From assembly GCA_963662155.1 (NCBI GenBank), contig OY759270.1, positions 49,439,664 to 49,503,663 of the forward strand: a stretch of 64,000 nt of DNA, written 5' to 3'. Both the position numbers and the translations under genes were made by a program. The notes below the pieces were generated by a model that ran no database searches, had not been told where the DNA came from, and saw only the letters and a program-made list of their open reading frames with translations. Position 1 is the stretch's first letter. Every line of letters begins with the position of its first letter. Shown here piece after piece: positions 11,746 through 22,784 of the stretch. The stretch comes from Lamellibrachia columna. Lineage: Eukaryota > Annelida > Polychaeta > Sabellida > Siboglinidae.

Positions 11746-12042
11746 TGTGATGTCAAACTGCATCTGACAATTACCACATTATATGAAATGAAAAGCAATT
11801 TTACAGCTTCAGTTTCATCATTGGTATTTATAATATGCAAATTCTGCTTTACGAGATGTATAAATGCTATCCAAAAAAGTACCAGTGGTCAAAATGATGA
11901 ACAAGAGGGATGTTAGGTTCCTTTCAGAAACTCCTGATCCTGAGTAAAACACAATTTTTTTATACTGTCTACCATCAAATTTTGTTTAATGCATTCCAGA
12001 ATTATGCTGACATTCTCATGTTTCTGTAATGTCTTTGTACAG

Positions 12043-12303
12043 AGCCAAATGCAGCTACCAACATTCAAGCGACAGCAACTGTGAACTCACTCGCAGCTAC
12101 CTGGGATGCCCCCACTACTGGTGGTGTGACAACATATACAGTTACACTGAAGGAAGGTTCAACAGCGAAGGAAACAGCTCCTGTTGTTAGTGGAACAACG
12201 AAAACTTTTAATGGTTTAACAGCTGGCAATGAGTACACTGTTGTTGTGGTGTCTGTGATTGGAGGTCAGAGCAGTGACCCTGTGGAGAACAAGTTCTACA
12301 CAA
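12043..12303 (+). CDS. FN3 domain exon E3 (type A, short FG loop)
   Basis: 261 nt (87 codons), phase 1-1, acceptor GTACAG and donor GTAAGT. Same core as E2 (LAATWDAPTTGGVTTYTVTLKEGS, KETAPVVSGTTKTF) but the loop between strands F and G reads VIGGQSSD instead of VIGDLNSGGQSSD. The missing 15 nt lie between two GGAG direct repeats, so a slippage-type deletion explains it. The upstream intron carries the CTGTCTACCATCAAATTTTG and ATTCTCATGTTTCTG segment shared with E4-E6, E9 and E10, which ties it to the recently expanded group. Confidence 0.92.
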
Positions 12304-12649
12304 GTAAGTCTGTGTAGGCTTCATCTTACAGTTTAGTATGTTTCAAACTTGTCAGTGGTATATTACAGCTGTACATATATTTGTTGATATAAAGTATGTT
12401 GGTACATATCTATGAGAATTGTATAAAAAGACATGTAACATGTGGTTACAAAATCAAGTAATTAAAAGTTTATCATTAATAATAAAATCATCCAAACTAG
12501 TTGTTGACCAGTGGGATTTTAGTTAGTGACTGTTTGAAGTTTTGAACACTGATTTTGTCACCATAAATAACATCTACAGAGGCTATTTACCAACTCTGGT
12601 ATACTGTTGACTCACAGGAGACATGATATAGCTTATATGCTATATAAGA

Positions 12650-12935
12650 TCCTAACAGAGAAATACGATGCTTTGGTTTCATCCAGTTGAGCTACGTTGA
12701 GACACAATGCTTCTGAGACGAGAGGACATAACCTGAAAATATACAAAAAAAGATGCAGATTAAACATCAAAAGATATTCACTTGTACACTGATGCATACA
12801 CATATGGAACAGCCTTCCACATTCTGTGGAGGAGGTTCCATCTATCCAACCTTTTGAGGGGAAAATAGACAAGTTGTGGCAAAACCATCCTGACAAACTA
12901 GATTATACTATCCCACCTTATCCTAGAAAGACGCA
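12650..12935 (+). mobile_element. CR1-like LINE C-terminal fragment
   Basis: Plus strand reads ETRGHNLKIYKKRCRLNIKRYS, then IWNSLPHSVEEVPSIQPFEGKIDKLW, the typical end of a CR1/jockey RT protein (TRGH, RK.SF, WN.LP, VxAxSxxxFKxxLD). One frame stop occurs after SLVH. Only the last 90 or so codons remain. Confidence 0.85.
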
Positions 12936-13064
12936 TGTGCACATGCAATTAAACCTGATAATAAATTACAGAGCTGGCACAAGAGGCAGAAATGCCTAAA
13001 AGGCCAGAAGAGGACCTGTAAGTTGTAGTGTTTGTCATATACCTAATTATAAACAAATAGAGGA

Positions 13065-13290
13065 ACACTGCTGCAGTCCAGTGGTCAGAGCATCTGCTGC
13101 CATTTCAGAACTGGAATTTCATTCCTCCACTTTGCCTGCGTCTTTGGGAAGAGACATTTAAATCAGTTGGTCCCTTATACCTGGTGTCTGTGCCAGGGGA
13201 CGTAAAAGATCCCACACAGGGAAATGAAAAAAAACTGCTGTGGATTCACAGAACCAATGGTGTCAATCAATAAAAACCCATATGGGCGCA
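13065..13290 (+). repeat. tRNA-derived SINE
   Basis: GCAGTCCAGTGGTCAGAGC gives an A-box-like head, and GAACTGGAATTTCATTCC a decayed B box about 40 bp on. The body follows with GGGAAGAGACATTTAAATC, GGTCCCTTATACC and GACGTAAAAGATCCC, the kind of conserved core seen in several metazoan SINE families. No intact tRNA fold is expected. The 3' limit is approximate. Confidence 0.65.
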
Positions 13291-13299
13291 ACATTAGCT

Positions 13300-13850
13300 G
13301 CTACTAACTCATAGTCACATCTCCTATTAGGATGATGTACAAATATTATGCAGATTCTTCCACAATACCATGGGCTTTTTGTTTAAGTAACACTCTTTAA
13401 TGTGGTACTTAAGTGAATGTTTTATGAAAATTTAAGCAGGTATTATCTACTGGTAACCCCTTGTAGAAAGTTATCATCTGACACACTGTTTGGTGTATTA
13501 GATAACATCTATGGGTCCACGAATTACCATATATAATGAACTACAACACAAGTACTGGAATCTGCGTCCATATATGTATTAGTCTCATGTGATAGTCATC
13601 GTTAGACATCAAGTGCGCAGTGGCAGCACCTCATGCACAGGAGGCTCATAATCACATCTATTACGATGGCGTACAAATATGTATGTAGATCCTTCCACAA
13701 TACCATGGGCTTTTTGTTTAAGTAACAATCTTTAATGTGGCACTTCACTTAATGTTTTATGAAAATCTAAGCAGGTAGTATTAGTACAATACACCATGTA
13801 TGCAATTAGAAGTACAGTTATGTTTGCGGCTCCTTCCACATACTTCCATT
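13300..13850 (-). mobile_element. Antisense CR1-1 RT relic, internally duplicated
   Basis: Two stretches, about 13360-13470 and 13695-13785, share CCATGGGCTTTTTGTTTAAGTAAC and TTTTATGAAAATCTAAGCAGG. Both are the reverse complement of the CR1-1 segment encoding LDFQKAFDKVPHQRLLLKLKAHGI. Each is preceded by a similar piece with ACAAATATTATG(T) and CTTCCACAATACC, so a unit of about 330 bp was duplicated after the LINE decayed. Parts recur at 16871-17150. Confidence 0.7.
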
Positions 13851-13865
13851 ATAATGTTTTTCAGA

Positions 13866-14489
13866 AGGTCGGCAGCATTTAACAATTCATAAAGTAATTA
13901 CAGAATAAAGTTAGTAAACAGAATAATGTCTAAAATAGAATTATGACAAGGATTACTGTTATGCTCCCCCCTCCTTATGTTTTTTGCATTACACAGTATA
14001 CAAAAATGTACATTGAAACTTGTGCCTAGCAGAGGAAATAGGAGCGGCCAGAATATGTCCATTATATTTATGCTACAAATGTCCCATACAGTGTTTGCCA
14101 GGGTGTGTTCTCCTCTCTCTACTTCGTGTATAACTATTCCTACACACATACGTGTGGTGTACACATTGTATTGCATTGTGTTTTATCATTGTGTAGCAAC
14201 ACCACATCAGGGCAGTTGTGGATTATTTGCAGATTAACCTCGTCAGTGTACAGGTGTTTACAAGTTCAACCGAACAAAATATAACCATACTGACCAATGT
14301 CCCACATCAATAAATTGTTCAGCCATCATCCACTGGTTGTGATCAGTTGTCAGGGCAGCCTGAAATGCGTGTGAGGTTACCACACTCACATCTTTTGCCT
14401 TGTCACCAGTGTCACCATCTGCTAGCTGAAACCATCGTCGGAGTATTCATTTGGGCAGCCTCTCCATGCGTGTCATGCTTTGGTGTGCC
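13866..14489. other. Intronic sequence, nothing recognised
   Basis: Mixed sequence with short frames on both strands that share no homology with known families by eye. Confidence 0.4.
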
Positions 14490-15110
14490 AGTAATGGAAG
14501 GCATGTCACTGTCAGCTAGTGCATTAGAACAATCAGCGCTAATGGTGTCACATCCAGCTGGGGTGAACACGCTGGAGACGTCATCGTAGCATGTATCGGT
14601 CGCGAGCCTCAGTATTTGTAATGAGTTATCTCAAGCAGACCATGTGATATGGCCAAGCCAATCTAAGTGACTGTTTCTCAACCTTGCAGCCATAGCTAGC
14701 TCAGTTTGCAGTGCTACAACAGTCAGTCTAGCTACTCTGGCACCGCCTGCATCCAATTTGTTCGATGAGAGGCAGCCATTGAACCTGGTCGGTCTGGCAT
14801 CGAGCCGCATAGGTCGACCTGGAATGTCAGCAAGTGCATTAGAGCGGTGGGACACTGGCTCTGCCGACTGAGGTGTTGTCTCGGTGGGACAGTGAGCCGA
14901 ATAGGTCGACTGGGTGTGTTGGCCTGGCTCGACAAGACAGTGGCTCTGCTCTGCCTTTGCCAAATAGGTTGACTGGGTGTGTCAGTTGTCTCAGCAAGGC
15001 AGTCCCAGTGGCTGTACCCACTTAGATGTTATCATTCTGTTTGGCCTTGAGCTGAATAGGTCAACCTGGAAAACCAGCTTGCCGAGGCAAGGTATTGTCC
15101 TTCAGTCTAG
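14490..15110. repeat. GC-rich degenerate tandem repeat block
   Basis: AATAGGTCGAC(C/T)GG or close variants recur near 14808, 14899, 14964 and 15054, and GTCAGC(T)AAGTGCATTAGA occurs near 14513 and 14829. Spacing is 65-91 bp with rearrangement. GC content is clearly above the rest of the intron. The three overlapping antisense frames at 14631-15021 follow the repeat and are not taken as genes. Confidence 0.6.
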
Positions 15111-15584
15111 TTGGCAATTTTGTGCCACTGACCTGCACACTACTGGAGGGTAAAGATAGTTCTACCTTACCTCCCTTTATGTCACAGTGATGTTTATTGG
15201 AGGTGGGGGGGTTTCATTAACTGGGCCACATTGTATGGTCACCCTGTCGGCATGACTGTGACAATGTCTTATTTTGTGCTCAATATTTTCACACGGTAGG
15301 TCTATGGACCAGAGAATACTGGAATTTATTTTGGAAACCATGGCATGGCCAAACTCATATCCATAAACTACTAGTAAATTTTATCCTGAATGTGATGGTA
15401 CATATGGAAGTAAAACTGATACATATCCTACACGTATCAATATACCTTGCTGTTAACATGAATTCACGGACATAAGACAGAAGAAATAACAAAAGATGAT
15501 GAAAAATTCAAAGCAGACAGAATTGGCTGTTTCATGGTCGGTGTGACCTTGAACCCATGTAGCCTAGTTGATAAATTAATAGGG

Positions 15585-15995
15585 ACCATGCCTCAGTTAG
15601 ACTTCCTGGTGTGTTACAGATGAATGTAGGGCACAGTAATTTTAGATGTGTGTAACTGAAAAAAAATTGTATCATCTGATATAACTGCATTTCAGCAGCC
15701 ACATTGGCAAGTTTGCTGGTAGAACATGTTGACAGCGTAACTGTGGATTTTTAGATGATTTCAATAGGCGGAAGGATTTTTGTAAATTCATGCAGAAATG
15801 GGTAAAAAAATTGCGGGTATGGCATGTTCAGGCATTTTAAATGAGTTAGAAGTATGATACTTTGACTAAACTTGATCAACATGTCAATGAGATGATAACA
15901 ATGGCAGATAAGAAGTTTCAGAATTTTTGATGGTCCAATTTTCTTATAATCATGGAAAACGTTAACATGGTCGCCAATGGGAAACGTAACAGTAG
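15585..15995 (+). repeat. Dispersed repeat, copy 1 (inverted partner at 28.3 kb)
   Basis: Contains CCTCAGTTAGACTTCC, GATGAATGTAGGGC, CACATTGGCAAGTTTGCTGG, TTCTTATAATCATGGAAAACG and GTCGCCAATGGGAAA. The same blocks appear in the same order on the minus strand of 28295-28505, with the second copy shorter inside. No open frame or terminal inverted repeat was found, so the repeat class is unknown. Confidence 0.7.
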
Positions 15996-16870
15996 GCTGA
16001 ACCCAAATAGTATTAATTTGGACTTACTTAGTCAAACCACTTCAAATAGGGGTGGATCAGTTTTACTTCCTGCTACATAGCATATGAATGAAGTGCCAGT
16101 GATTTTGAGACGGTACCCCCTTTCGAGGTTTCTTTGCACCTTAAAAAATAGCTTGTGAACAGGAAAAAGAGCACATTTGCAGATTGCGATATTTCTGGAT
16201 AACAAGTTTAGTTGGTGGTTTGCAGAATATGGATCTGTCAGTGCTGGAAGGCTCCCATGCATATCTAGACTAAATCGTCTCGTTTTTGGCAACATCTGAT
16301 GGGGAGCATCTGCTACATTGATTTTCTTGAAAAAAATTGTAAGATTTGACAAAAACTCTACAGCATGTCACTGACTTGACATGCAACAAAGTGTGACATT
16401 GTAATAAAATCTTAATCATTATTTTGCTTACAGGACTAAAAAACGGTAACATGGTCGTCTATGGAAAATAAATAATTATTTGTCCCCTAATAGATAGACA
16501 CTGTATTGGTCACATGTTGTAATGTATACCCTTTTCTGTTAAAATGGATGCTGCAGGGATGTTGTAACTGATTAACAAATTCAAAGAAAAGTCTCGATAA
16601 TTTGCCTTACAAAATCGATAATTCATACTCAACATCAAATGGAGAGTTCAAAGTTTGTCAGGATGTATGCACGTATGGTATCGCAGAAAGCTGGATTATC
16701 TAAACACAACCGTGTAGTGTGCCATTTTCACATCGGGTTCACAGGATTTTCGATGCCATCGAACTCGCACGGTCGGACGCAAAGCCTTCGCAATCTGGTT
16801 TGTTGAAACACAGACCCGGACGTTCTGACACCAAAGTTTAATAGCTGACACACCTCTATTTGTCCACAAA
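15996..16870. other. Intronic sequence, weak repeat echo
   Basis: No coding evidence. AAACGGTAACATGGTCG at about 16441 echoes the motif at 15957 and suggests that the same repeat family extends here in degraded form. Confidence 0.4.
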
Positions 16871-17230
16871 TTACTGTATAATAATGAACTACAACACAAG
16901 TACTGGAATCTGCATCCATATCTGTATTAGTCTCATGTGATAGTCATCGCCACACATCAAGTCTGCAGTGGCAGCACCTTGCAACTATCAGGCAGGGTAG
17001 CCAAAGCAGTATCGCCACCAGGCAACTAACTCTTAGTCACCTAAGTAATCTATTAGTGTGGCGTACACAGCTGTACAATTAGGGTTATTAGTACAATACA
17101 ACATGTATGCAATTAGAAGTACAATTATGTATGTGGATCCTTTCACACCCTCATCTACTCAAACAGTAATTTCTTCTGAACACAGAAAATATATTAATCA
17201 TGACCTAGCTTTTAGAAACCCACAACTAGT
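16871..17230 (-). repeat. Second copy of the 13.5 kb repeat, plus CR1-1 RT scrap
   Basis: AATGAACTACAACACAAGTAC, GTCATCGCCACACATCAAG and GTACAATACAACATGTATGC match 13535-13610 and 13793-13815. The end (near 17175-17225) reads as reverse complement of CR1-1 RT around the GFLKARSCLTNMLCF motif. The unit is therefore a composite that includes LINE sequence. Confidence 0.6.
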
Positions 17231-17628
17231 TTCTAGAATGCTTTTGAAATATATAGTGTCTAATGTTTGCTTCTTTCCATTAGCAAAGAAACTATTCCCT
17301 CATTTTGTGATAAGTTGTACACTTTTGCAAATACTAATATACTCTTTGATAATATGCTATACTATTTCCTTTAGTACATTTATTATCCTTTGTCATCTTT
17401 ATTTTTAGCTACTATTTACAGAGTAACAATTAAATGTCCTAAGAAATCTGATTTAGTCCACATTGTAATCAGTGAAACATGTCTGATGTCAAATTTGTTT
17501 GAACGTATCCCATAATTATACTAATGTTCTCATGTTTCTGTCTTTTTTTTACTGTCTACCACCAAGTTTTGTTTGAACAGATTCCAGAATTAAGCTGATA
17601 TTCTCATGCTTTCGTTGTGTCTTTACAG

Positions 17629-17904
17629 AGCCAAATGCACCTAGCAACATTCAAGCAACAACAACTGTGAACTCACTCACAGCTACCTGGGTAGCCCCCA
17701 CTACTGGTGGTGGTACAAAGTATACAGTCACACTGAAGGAGGGTTCAACAACAAAGGACACAAATAATGAAGTCAGTGGAACAACAACAACATTCAGCAG
17801 TTTAACAGCTGGCACGGAGTACACTGTTGTTGTGGTGTCTGTGATTGGAGACCTGAGTAGTGGAGGTCAGAGCAGTGACTCTGTGGAGAACAAGTTCTAC
17901 ACAA
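17629..17904 (+). CDS. FN3 domain exon E4 (type A)
   Basis: 276 nt, phase 1-1, acceptor TTTACAG. Encodes APSNIQATTTVNSLTATW followed by VAPTTGGGTKYTVTLKEGS, then KDTNNEVSGTTTTFSSLTAGTEYTVVVVSVIGDLSSGGQSSD. Like E5 and E6 it has WVAP where the other type A exons have WDAP, a shared change that groups these three neighbours. Its KDTNN segment matches E9 instead, so E9 and E4 share an older ancestor or have exchanged sequence. Confidence 0.92.
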
Positions 17905-17994
17905 GTAAGCTAATGTGTCAGCTATTGATCTCATTAGTGTAAACAAAAGAACCTGCCTAAACCTTTAATTAATGCGACTTTGGGTCGATTTTGG

Positions 17995-18115
17995 CACATA
18001 ATATTATGGATAAAAGAATACCTAGAATAAAAACCTGGGGCAGGCTGTTGAAATTAATGAGGTGTTAGATTCAGCACAATGAAATTCACCATTTGCACAG
18101 GAAAATAACAAAGAC
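17995..18115 (-). mobile_element. Antisense LINE RT relic shared by exon flanks, copy 1
   Basis: Degraded copy of the RT motif region better preserved at 19350-19480. Recognised by the shared words AGAATACCTAGA, AATGAGGTGTTAGATTCAGC and CACCATTTGCACAGGA. It lies a constant short distance upstream of an FN3 exon, so it travelled with the exon. Confidence 0.6.
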
Positions 18116-18221
18116 AAAACAATGAAACATTCGCTTTTTCTAATGTCTACCACCAAGTTTTGTTTGAATAGATTCCATAATTATGCTGATATTCTCATGT
18201 TTCTGTGATGTTTTTTTACAG

Positions 18222-18497
18222 AGCCAAATGCACCTAGCAACATTCAAGCAACAGCGACTGTGAACTCACTCACAGCTACCTGGGTAGCCCCCACTACTGG
18301 TGGTGGTACAAAGTATACAGTCACACTGAAGGAAGGTTCAACAACAAAGACAACAACTCCTGATGTCAGTGGAACAACAACAACATTCAGTAGTTTAACA
18401 GCTGGCACGGAGTACACTATTGTTGTGGTGTCTGTGATTGGAGACGTGAATAGTGGAGGTCAGACCAGTGACTCTGTGGAGAACAAGTTCTACACAA
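18222..18497 (+). CDS. FN3 domain exon E5 (type A)
   Basis: 276 nt, phase 1-1, only 317 bp of intron from E4. Encodes TATVNSLTATWVAPTTGG, KYTVTLKEGSTTKTTTPD, FSSLTAGTEYTIVVVSVIG and a DVNSGGQTSD FG loop. The nearest relative is E6 (same KTTTP and QTSDSVENK residues), from which it differs at only a few codons, as expected from the block duplication that includes both flanks. Confidence 0.92.
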
Positions 18498-18732
18498 GTA
18501 AGTCTGAATGGGCTAATCATATTACCACAGTATCTAATTGTCAGCTAGTTTTAGTACTTTTTTGAGTGAATATATGTGTGTGAATTATATTAGCCAGCAC
18601 TAACTATTCTTATTATCTTCTGCAGTATTTTTTAGTATGTTGCAGCTGAAGTCCTATTGCATTGAACATATTAGCTTATGTGTGGCAGCATTAGGGAGCT
18701 CATTTATCACTCGATGTGTGAGACTAATTGAT

Positions 18733-18756
18733 TATATATATATATATATATATATA
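18733..18756. repeat. (TA)12 microsatellite
   Basis: Twelve TA units in the E5-E6 intron. The paralogous intron after E6 lacks the expansion. Confidence 0.95.
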
Positions 18757-19349
18757 CTGTTTTCTGGGCAATTGAAGCAGTGTGCTGTGCCTGAAAAGAG
18801 TGGTGTCAAGCTGTCAACTGCATATGTGATCATGTTATAAATCTAGTTTGTGGTAAGTCATGAATATAAGATGACTCCTGCTGTCAGAATCGACCAAAAG
18901 TTGCATTTAAATATTCGTACTCTATGCGCTTGAAGGTAGGATATTGCCTACTGGCTGAAAATTCCCCCATTTTTCTTATTATTACACCACTTTACACTAC
19001 AAATCGATACCACTCCTTGCGATGGTTGAGCTTTTATGCCAATATGAAGGCTCCTTCCACCAGTATTTTCACAAAATTGTTTGTTGCTATGGAAAATTTA
19101 GAATTCAAAATGGCAGACATGGAGTTTCACATGTGGTGATTGTGATTCACAAAGTGAGTTTGGCATCGTTTTAAACTATTATTTCGACATTGATCATAGA
19201 ATGAGTAGTGAGGTTGAAAGTGATAGCAAAGAGAATGAGTCTGGTTGAGTTGAAAATGACCAGTTTTAAATCATCATTATAATCTGTTCTTAAGGCCTAA
19301 TTAGCGAAAACAAAAGAACCTGCCAAAACCTTTCATTTAACATGTCAAA

Positions 19350-19480
19350 TGCGACTTTTGGTCCATTTTGACAGCAGGAGACATGAATAAAAGAGTACCT
19401 AGATTAGAACCCTGGGACACACCTGTTAAAACTAATGAGGTATCCGATTCAGCACAATTAAATTCATCATTTGCACAGGA
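19350..19480 (-). mobile_element. Antisense LINE RT relic shared by exon flanks, copy 2
   Basis: Minus strand reads CAESDTSLVLTGVSQGSNLGTLLF, a decayed RT block B (GVPQGSxLGPLLF). Homologous relics lie upstream of E5 and E10. It is therefore an insertion that predates at least those exon duplications. Confidence 0.75.
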
Positions 19481-19593
19481 AAAATAACAAAGACAACAAT
19501 GAAAGCTTTTTCTAGTGTCTACCACCAAGTTTTGTTTGAACAGATTCCATAATTATACTGATATTCTCTTTTTTCTGTGATGTCTTTGTACAG

Positions 19594-19869
19594 AGCCGAA
19601 TGCACCTAGCAACATTCAAGCGACAGCGACTGTGAACTCACTCACAGCTACCTGGGTAGCCCCCACTACTGGTGGTGGTACAAAGTATACAGTCACACTG
19701 AAGGAAGGTTCAACAATAAAGACAACAACTCCTGGAGTCAGTGGAACAACAACAACATTCAACGGTTTAACAGCTGGCAATGAGTACACAGTTGTTGTGG
19801 TGTCTGTGATTGGAGACCTGAGTAGTGGAGGTCAGACCAGTGACTCTGTGGAGAACAAGTTCTACACAA
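19594..19869 (+). CDS. FN3 domain exon E6 (type A)
   Basis: 276 nt, phase 1-1, acceptor GTACAG and donor GTAAGT. Same domain plan as E5, with KTTTPG, FNGLTAGNEYTVVVVSVIG and DLSSGGQTSD. The NGL/GNEY residues match E2 and E3 rather than E5, so a small tract may have been exchanged between repeats (gene conversion), or E5 changed alone. CCGAATG replaces CCAAATG at the exon start, as in E8, E10 and E11. Confidence 0.92.
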
Positions 19870-20620
19870 GTAAGTCTGAATGGGCTAATCATATTACCAC
19901 AGTATCTAATTGTCAGCTAGTTTTAGTACTTTTTTAGTGAATATATGTGTGTGAATTATATTAGCTAGCACTAACTATTCTTATTATCTTCTTCTGCAGT
20001 ATTTTTAGTATGTTGCAGATGAAGTCCTATTGCATTGAACATATTAGCTTATGTTTGGCAGCATTAGGAAGCTCATTTATCACTTTATGTGAGATTAATA
20101 CACACATACAGAGTCACAAACTACTTTATTATATATTATTTTCTTTGTACTATTTTCTGGGCAATTGAAGCAGTGTACTATGCTTGAAATCTGAAGGTTC
20201 CGTCCGCCAGTATTTTCACAAAATAGTTTGAATTTCACATTTGGGATTGTGATTTACAAAGTGAGTTTAGCAGCATTTTGAAGAACTATTTCTACATTAA
20301 CCAGTGTATGAAAAATGAGAGTGAGAGTGTTAGCAAAGAGGTCTCTGGTTCAGTTTTCAGTCATTGTTAAAATTATCTCTGCAATAAAATTATCAGATTA
20401 TCACATGCCCACCTGAAAAAAAATGTGATTGTGATTGATATAATGATGTGATCAGTGATCATTTAAAAATTCTTCCAATTATAGTCCAGTTTATATGTGA
20501 AAAAATTATGTGCGTTTTATGGTAAAAGCATGAAACCTGAAATTGTAACACCCCTAAGATGGCTCCCATGAGAGTGATTATTTGTGTCCTATGGTTCTAC
20601 TGCCTTCTTTAAGTTTGAAG

Positions 20621-21168
<548 letters not shown>

Positions 21169-21260
21169 CATTGACTAGAACATAGTGTCATCATTGACTA
21201 GAACATAGTGTCACCATTGATTAGAACATAGTATCACCATTGACTAGAACATAATGTCAC
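21169..21260. repeat. 23-bp minisatellite, four copies
   Basis: CATTGACTAGAACATAGTG plus TCA(T/C) is repeated four times head to tail with three or four substitutions, and is followed by a short TG/CG microsatellite at 21277-21295. Confidence 0.93.
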
Positions 21261-21439
21261 ATTATCTAAGTCTAAGTGTGTGTGTGCGTGCGTGCATTTC
21301 TCACAAAATGGTCACAAATGGGGTTCAGTGGGAATTAAAAAAACTTTGTACTGTCTGTCATATGAAGAGACCTTATTGAGCTAATCAGGAAATACGATTT
21401 GGCGGACAAACTCCTAAAATTGAGCATTTGACAGCTAGG

Positions 21440-21840
21440 CATTTGGGTCACTCCATATGAAATCATCCAGCAAAATTCTTGACCCTCTCCGATTTTTTTA
21501 AAATTTGGCACAAGTGTTGGAGCTTTTAAAATTTACCTAAGCCAAATTTCAGACTTGTAAATTAAATAGTTTTAGAGTTACTGCATATTAATGATTAAAA
21601 TATGAAAGATAAATCTCTTTAGACATTACTTTGGCACTAATGGTGCACAGTACTGATATTAGTACAAGATAGCAACATTGTCTTATCCACATATATGCAT
21701 CACATGAAAGCTTAAACATATTTTATTATGTTATGTCACTGACCTTGCCATTTAAACCAATATAGACAAAATAAGTGTATTTTTAAACTGCCATGTGATA
21801 GATAGATATATATGTGGATAGGACAAAAATATTTGTTATG
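21440..21840 (+). repeat. Possible transposon relic related to the 33 kb inverted repeat
   Basis: GGGTCACTCCATATGAAATC at 21448 is close to GGTCATTCCATGTGAAATCA, which occurs in both arms of the 33-35 kb palindrome. The next 400 bp do not align obviously with the palindrome, so this may be a related but distinct element. Unresolved. Confidence 0.35.
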
Positions 21841-22103
21841 CTACCTAAGCCACTGTCGACTGTTCTTAAGAGTTCAACTGCAAATGCTGCTTTGGTCCAT
21901 AGCCATATTGACTACTGCAATGCGCTGCTGATCAGTTTGCCAAAATGCCTAATACAGAAATTATAGATGGTGCAAAATACTGCAGCCAGAGTGTTGTGTA
22001 GAGTTGGTAAATATGACCACATAAATCCTACACTCAAACGACTTCATTGGTTGCCATTTGAGTTTCACATTAAATACAAGATATGCTTGCTGACTTTTGC
22101 TGA
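21841..22103 (+). mobile_element. L2-like LINE fragment, 5' part of an interrupted copy
   Basis: In one frame: LVHSHIDYCNALLISLPKC, then QNTAARVLCRVGKYDHINP and LKRLHWLPFEFHIKYKI. This is the RT C-terminal region of L2-type LINEs (S-x-L/I-DYCNAL, LQ.VQN.AAR, LHWLP). It breaks at about 22103, and its natural continuation reappears at 22558. Confidence 0.88.
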
Positions 22104-22557
22104 CACACAAGAAAAGGACTAACCACACAAGAAAAGGACTTACAAGTAACATTTAGTGCTGACATGAAACTCTGAAAGCATTGTGGGATTGCTGCTTCGA
22201 AAGGAAATAAAATTCTAGGGCTAATTAGGAGAACTATCATGTATAAGGAGAAACAGCTAATTGTACCCCTGTACAAAGCAATAGTTAGACCGCATTTGGA
22301 ATATTGTATTCAAGCATGGAGGCCATATTGTAAAAAGGACATAGACAAGCTAGAAAGAATACAACGAAGAACAACTAAAATGATTCCAGAATTGAGAGAC
22401 CTTAGTTACGAATGTCGATTATTACAATGTGGTTTGACAACACTAGAGACCAGGAGACTAAGAGGAGACCAAATAGAAGTGTCTCAAATAGTGAATGGTT
22501 ATGAGGATGTTGACAGGAATATGTTCTTCAAATTTAGAGAAGGCAGTAGAACCAAGA
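22104..22557 (+). mobile_element. CR1-1b fragment nested in the L2-like copy
   Basis: Reads TTQEKDLQVTFSADMKL, CGIAASKGNKILGLIRRTIMYKEKQLIVPLYKAIVRPHLEYC and RRTTKMIPELRDLSYECRLLQCG up to MFFKFREGSRTK. The residues RLLQCG and YEDVDRNMF mark subfamily 1b (as at 55.4-56.4 kb), not 1a. The left edge carries a 16-bp direct repeat, ACACAAGAAAAGGACT. The usual 1b 3' UTR is missing. Confidence 0.85.
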
Positions 22558-22778
22558 ATGTTTTTAAGAGTAAATTGAAGACTTACTGTTTTAGCATAGC
22601 ATATAACTAACTTATTAATTTTAGTCATTTAAATAGTTTTACTTCTTATAATCATTTGTATTATGGCATTTGTTTTTACTGTTTTGACATTTAACTGTAC
22701 CATTTCTTTTACTGTAAAGCACCATAGAATACCATTGCATAGATATTGTGCTATGGAAATTAATAAACATCTACATTT
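22558..22778 (+). mobile_element. L2-like LINE 3' end
   Basis: VFKSKLKTYCFSIAYN then stop, followed by an untranslated tail with TACTGTAAAGCACCATAG and GCTATGGAAATTAATAAA, the usual 3' end of L2-type elements. With 21841-22103 it forms one copy split by the CR1-1b segment. The stretch in between (about 100 codons of L2) is missing. Confidence 0.85.
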
Positions 22779-22784
22779 ACTGCT

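Larger units (their letters stand above)
17940..19270 (+). repeat. Segmental duplication block, copy 1 (carries E5)
   Basis: Intron upstream of E5, the E5 exon and the downstream intron align in order with 19280-20370. Shared landmarks: GCACAATGAAATTCACCATTTG before the exon, GGCTAATCATATTACCACAG after it, GAACATATTAGCTTATGTG and CCAGTATTTTCACAAAAT. The (TA)n at 18733-18756 lies inside this copy. Confidence 0.85.
19280..20370 (+). repeat. Segmental duplication block, copy 2 (carries E6)
   Basis: Second copy of the block at 17940-19270, in tandem and in the same orientation. The interval between the E5 and E6 starts is 1372 bp. Several indels and the absence of the (TA)n show the copies have diverged since duplication. 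Confidence 0.85.

Noticed and set aside
13065..13140. Possible tRNA gene
   Set aside because: A- and B-box-like words are present but degenerate, no cloverleaf closes, and a SINE body follows. The same reasoning applies to 38985-39076 on the minus strand.
14631..15021. Antisense frames of 60-110 codons
   Set aside because: They lie on a degenerate tandem repeat, overlap in different frames and match no family.
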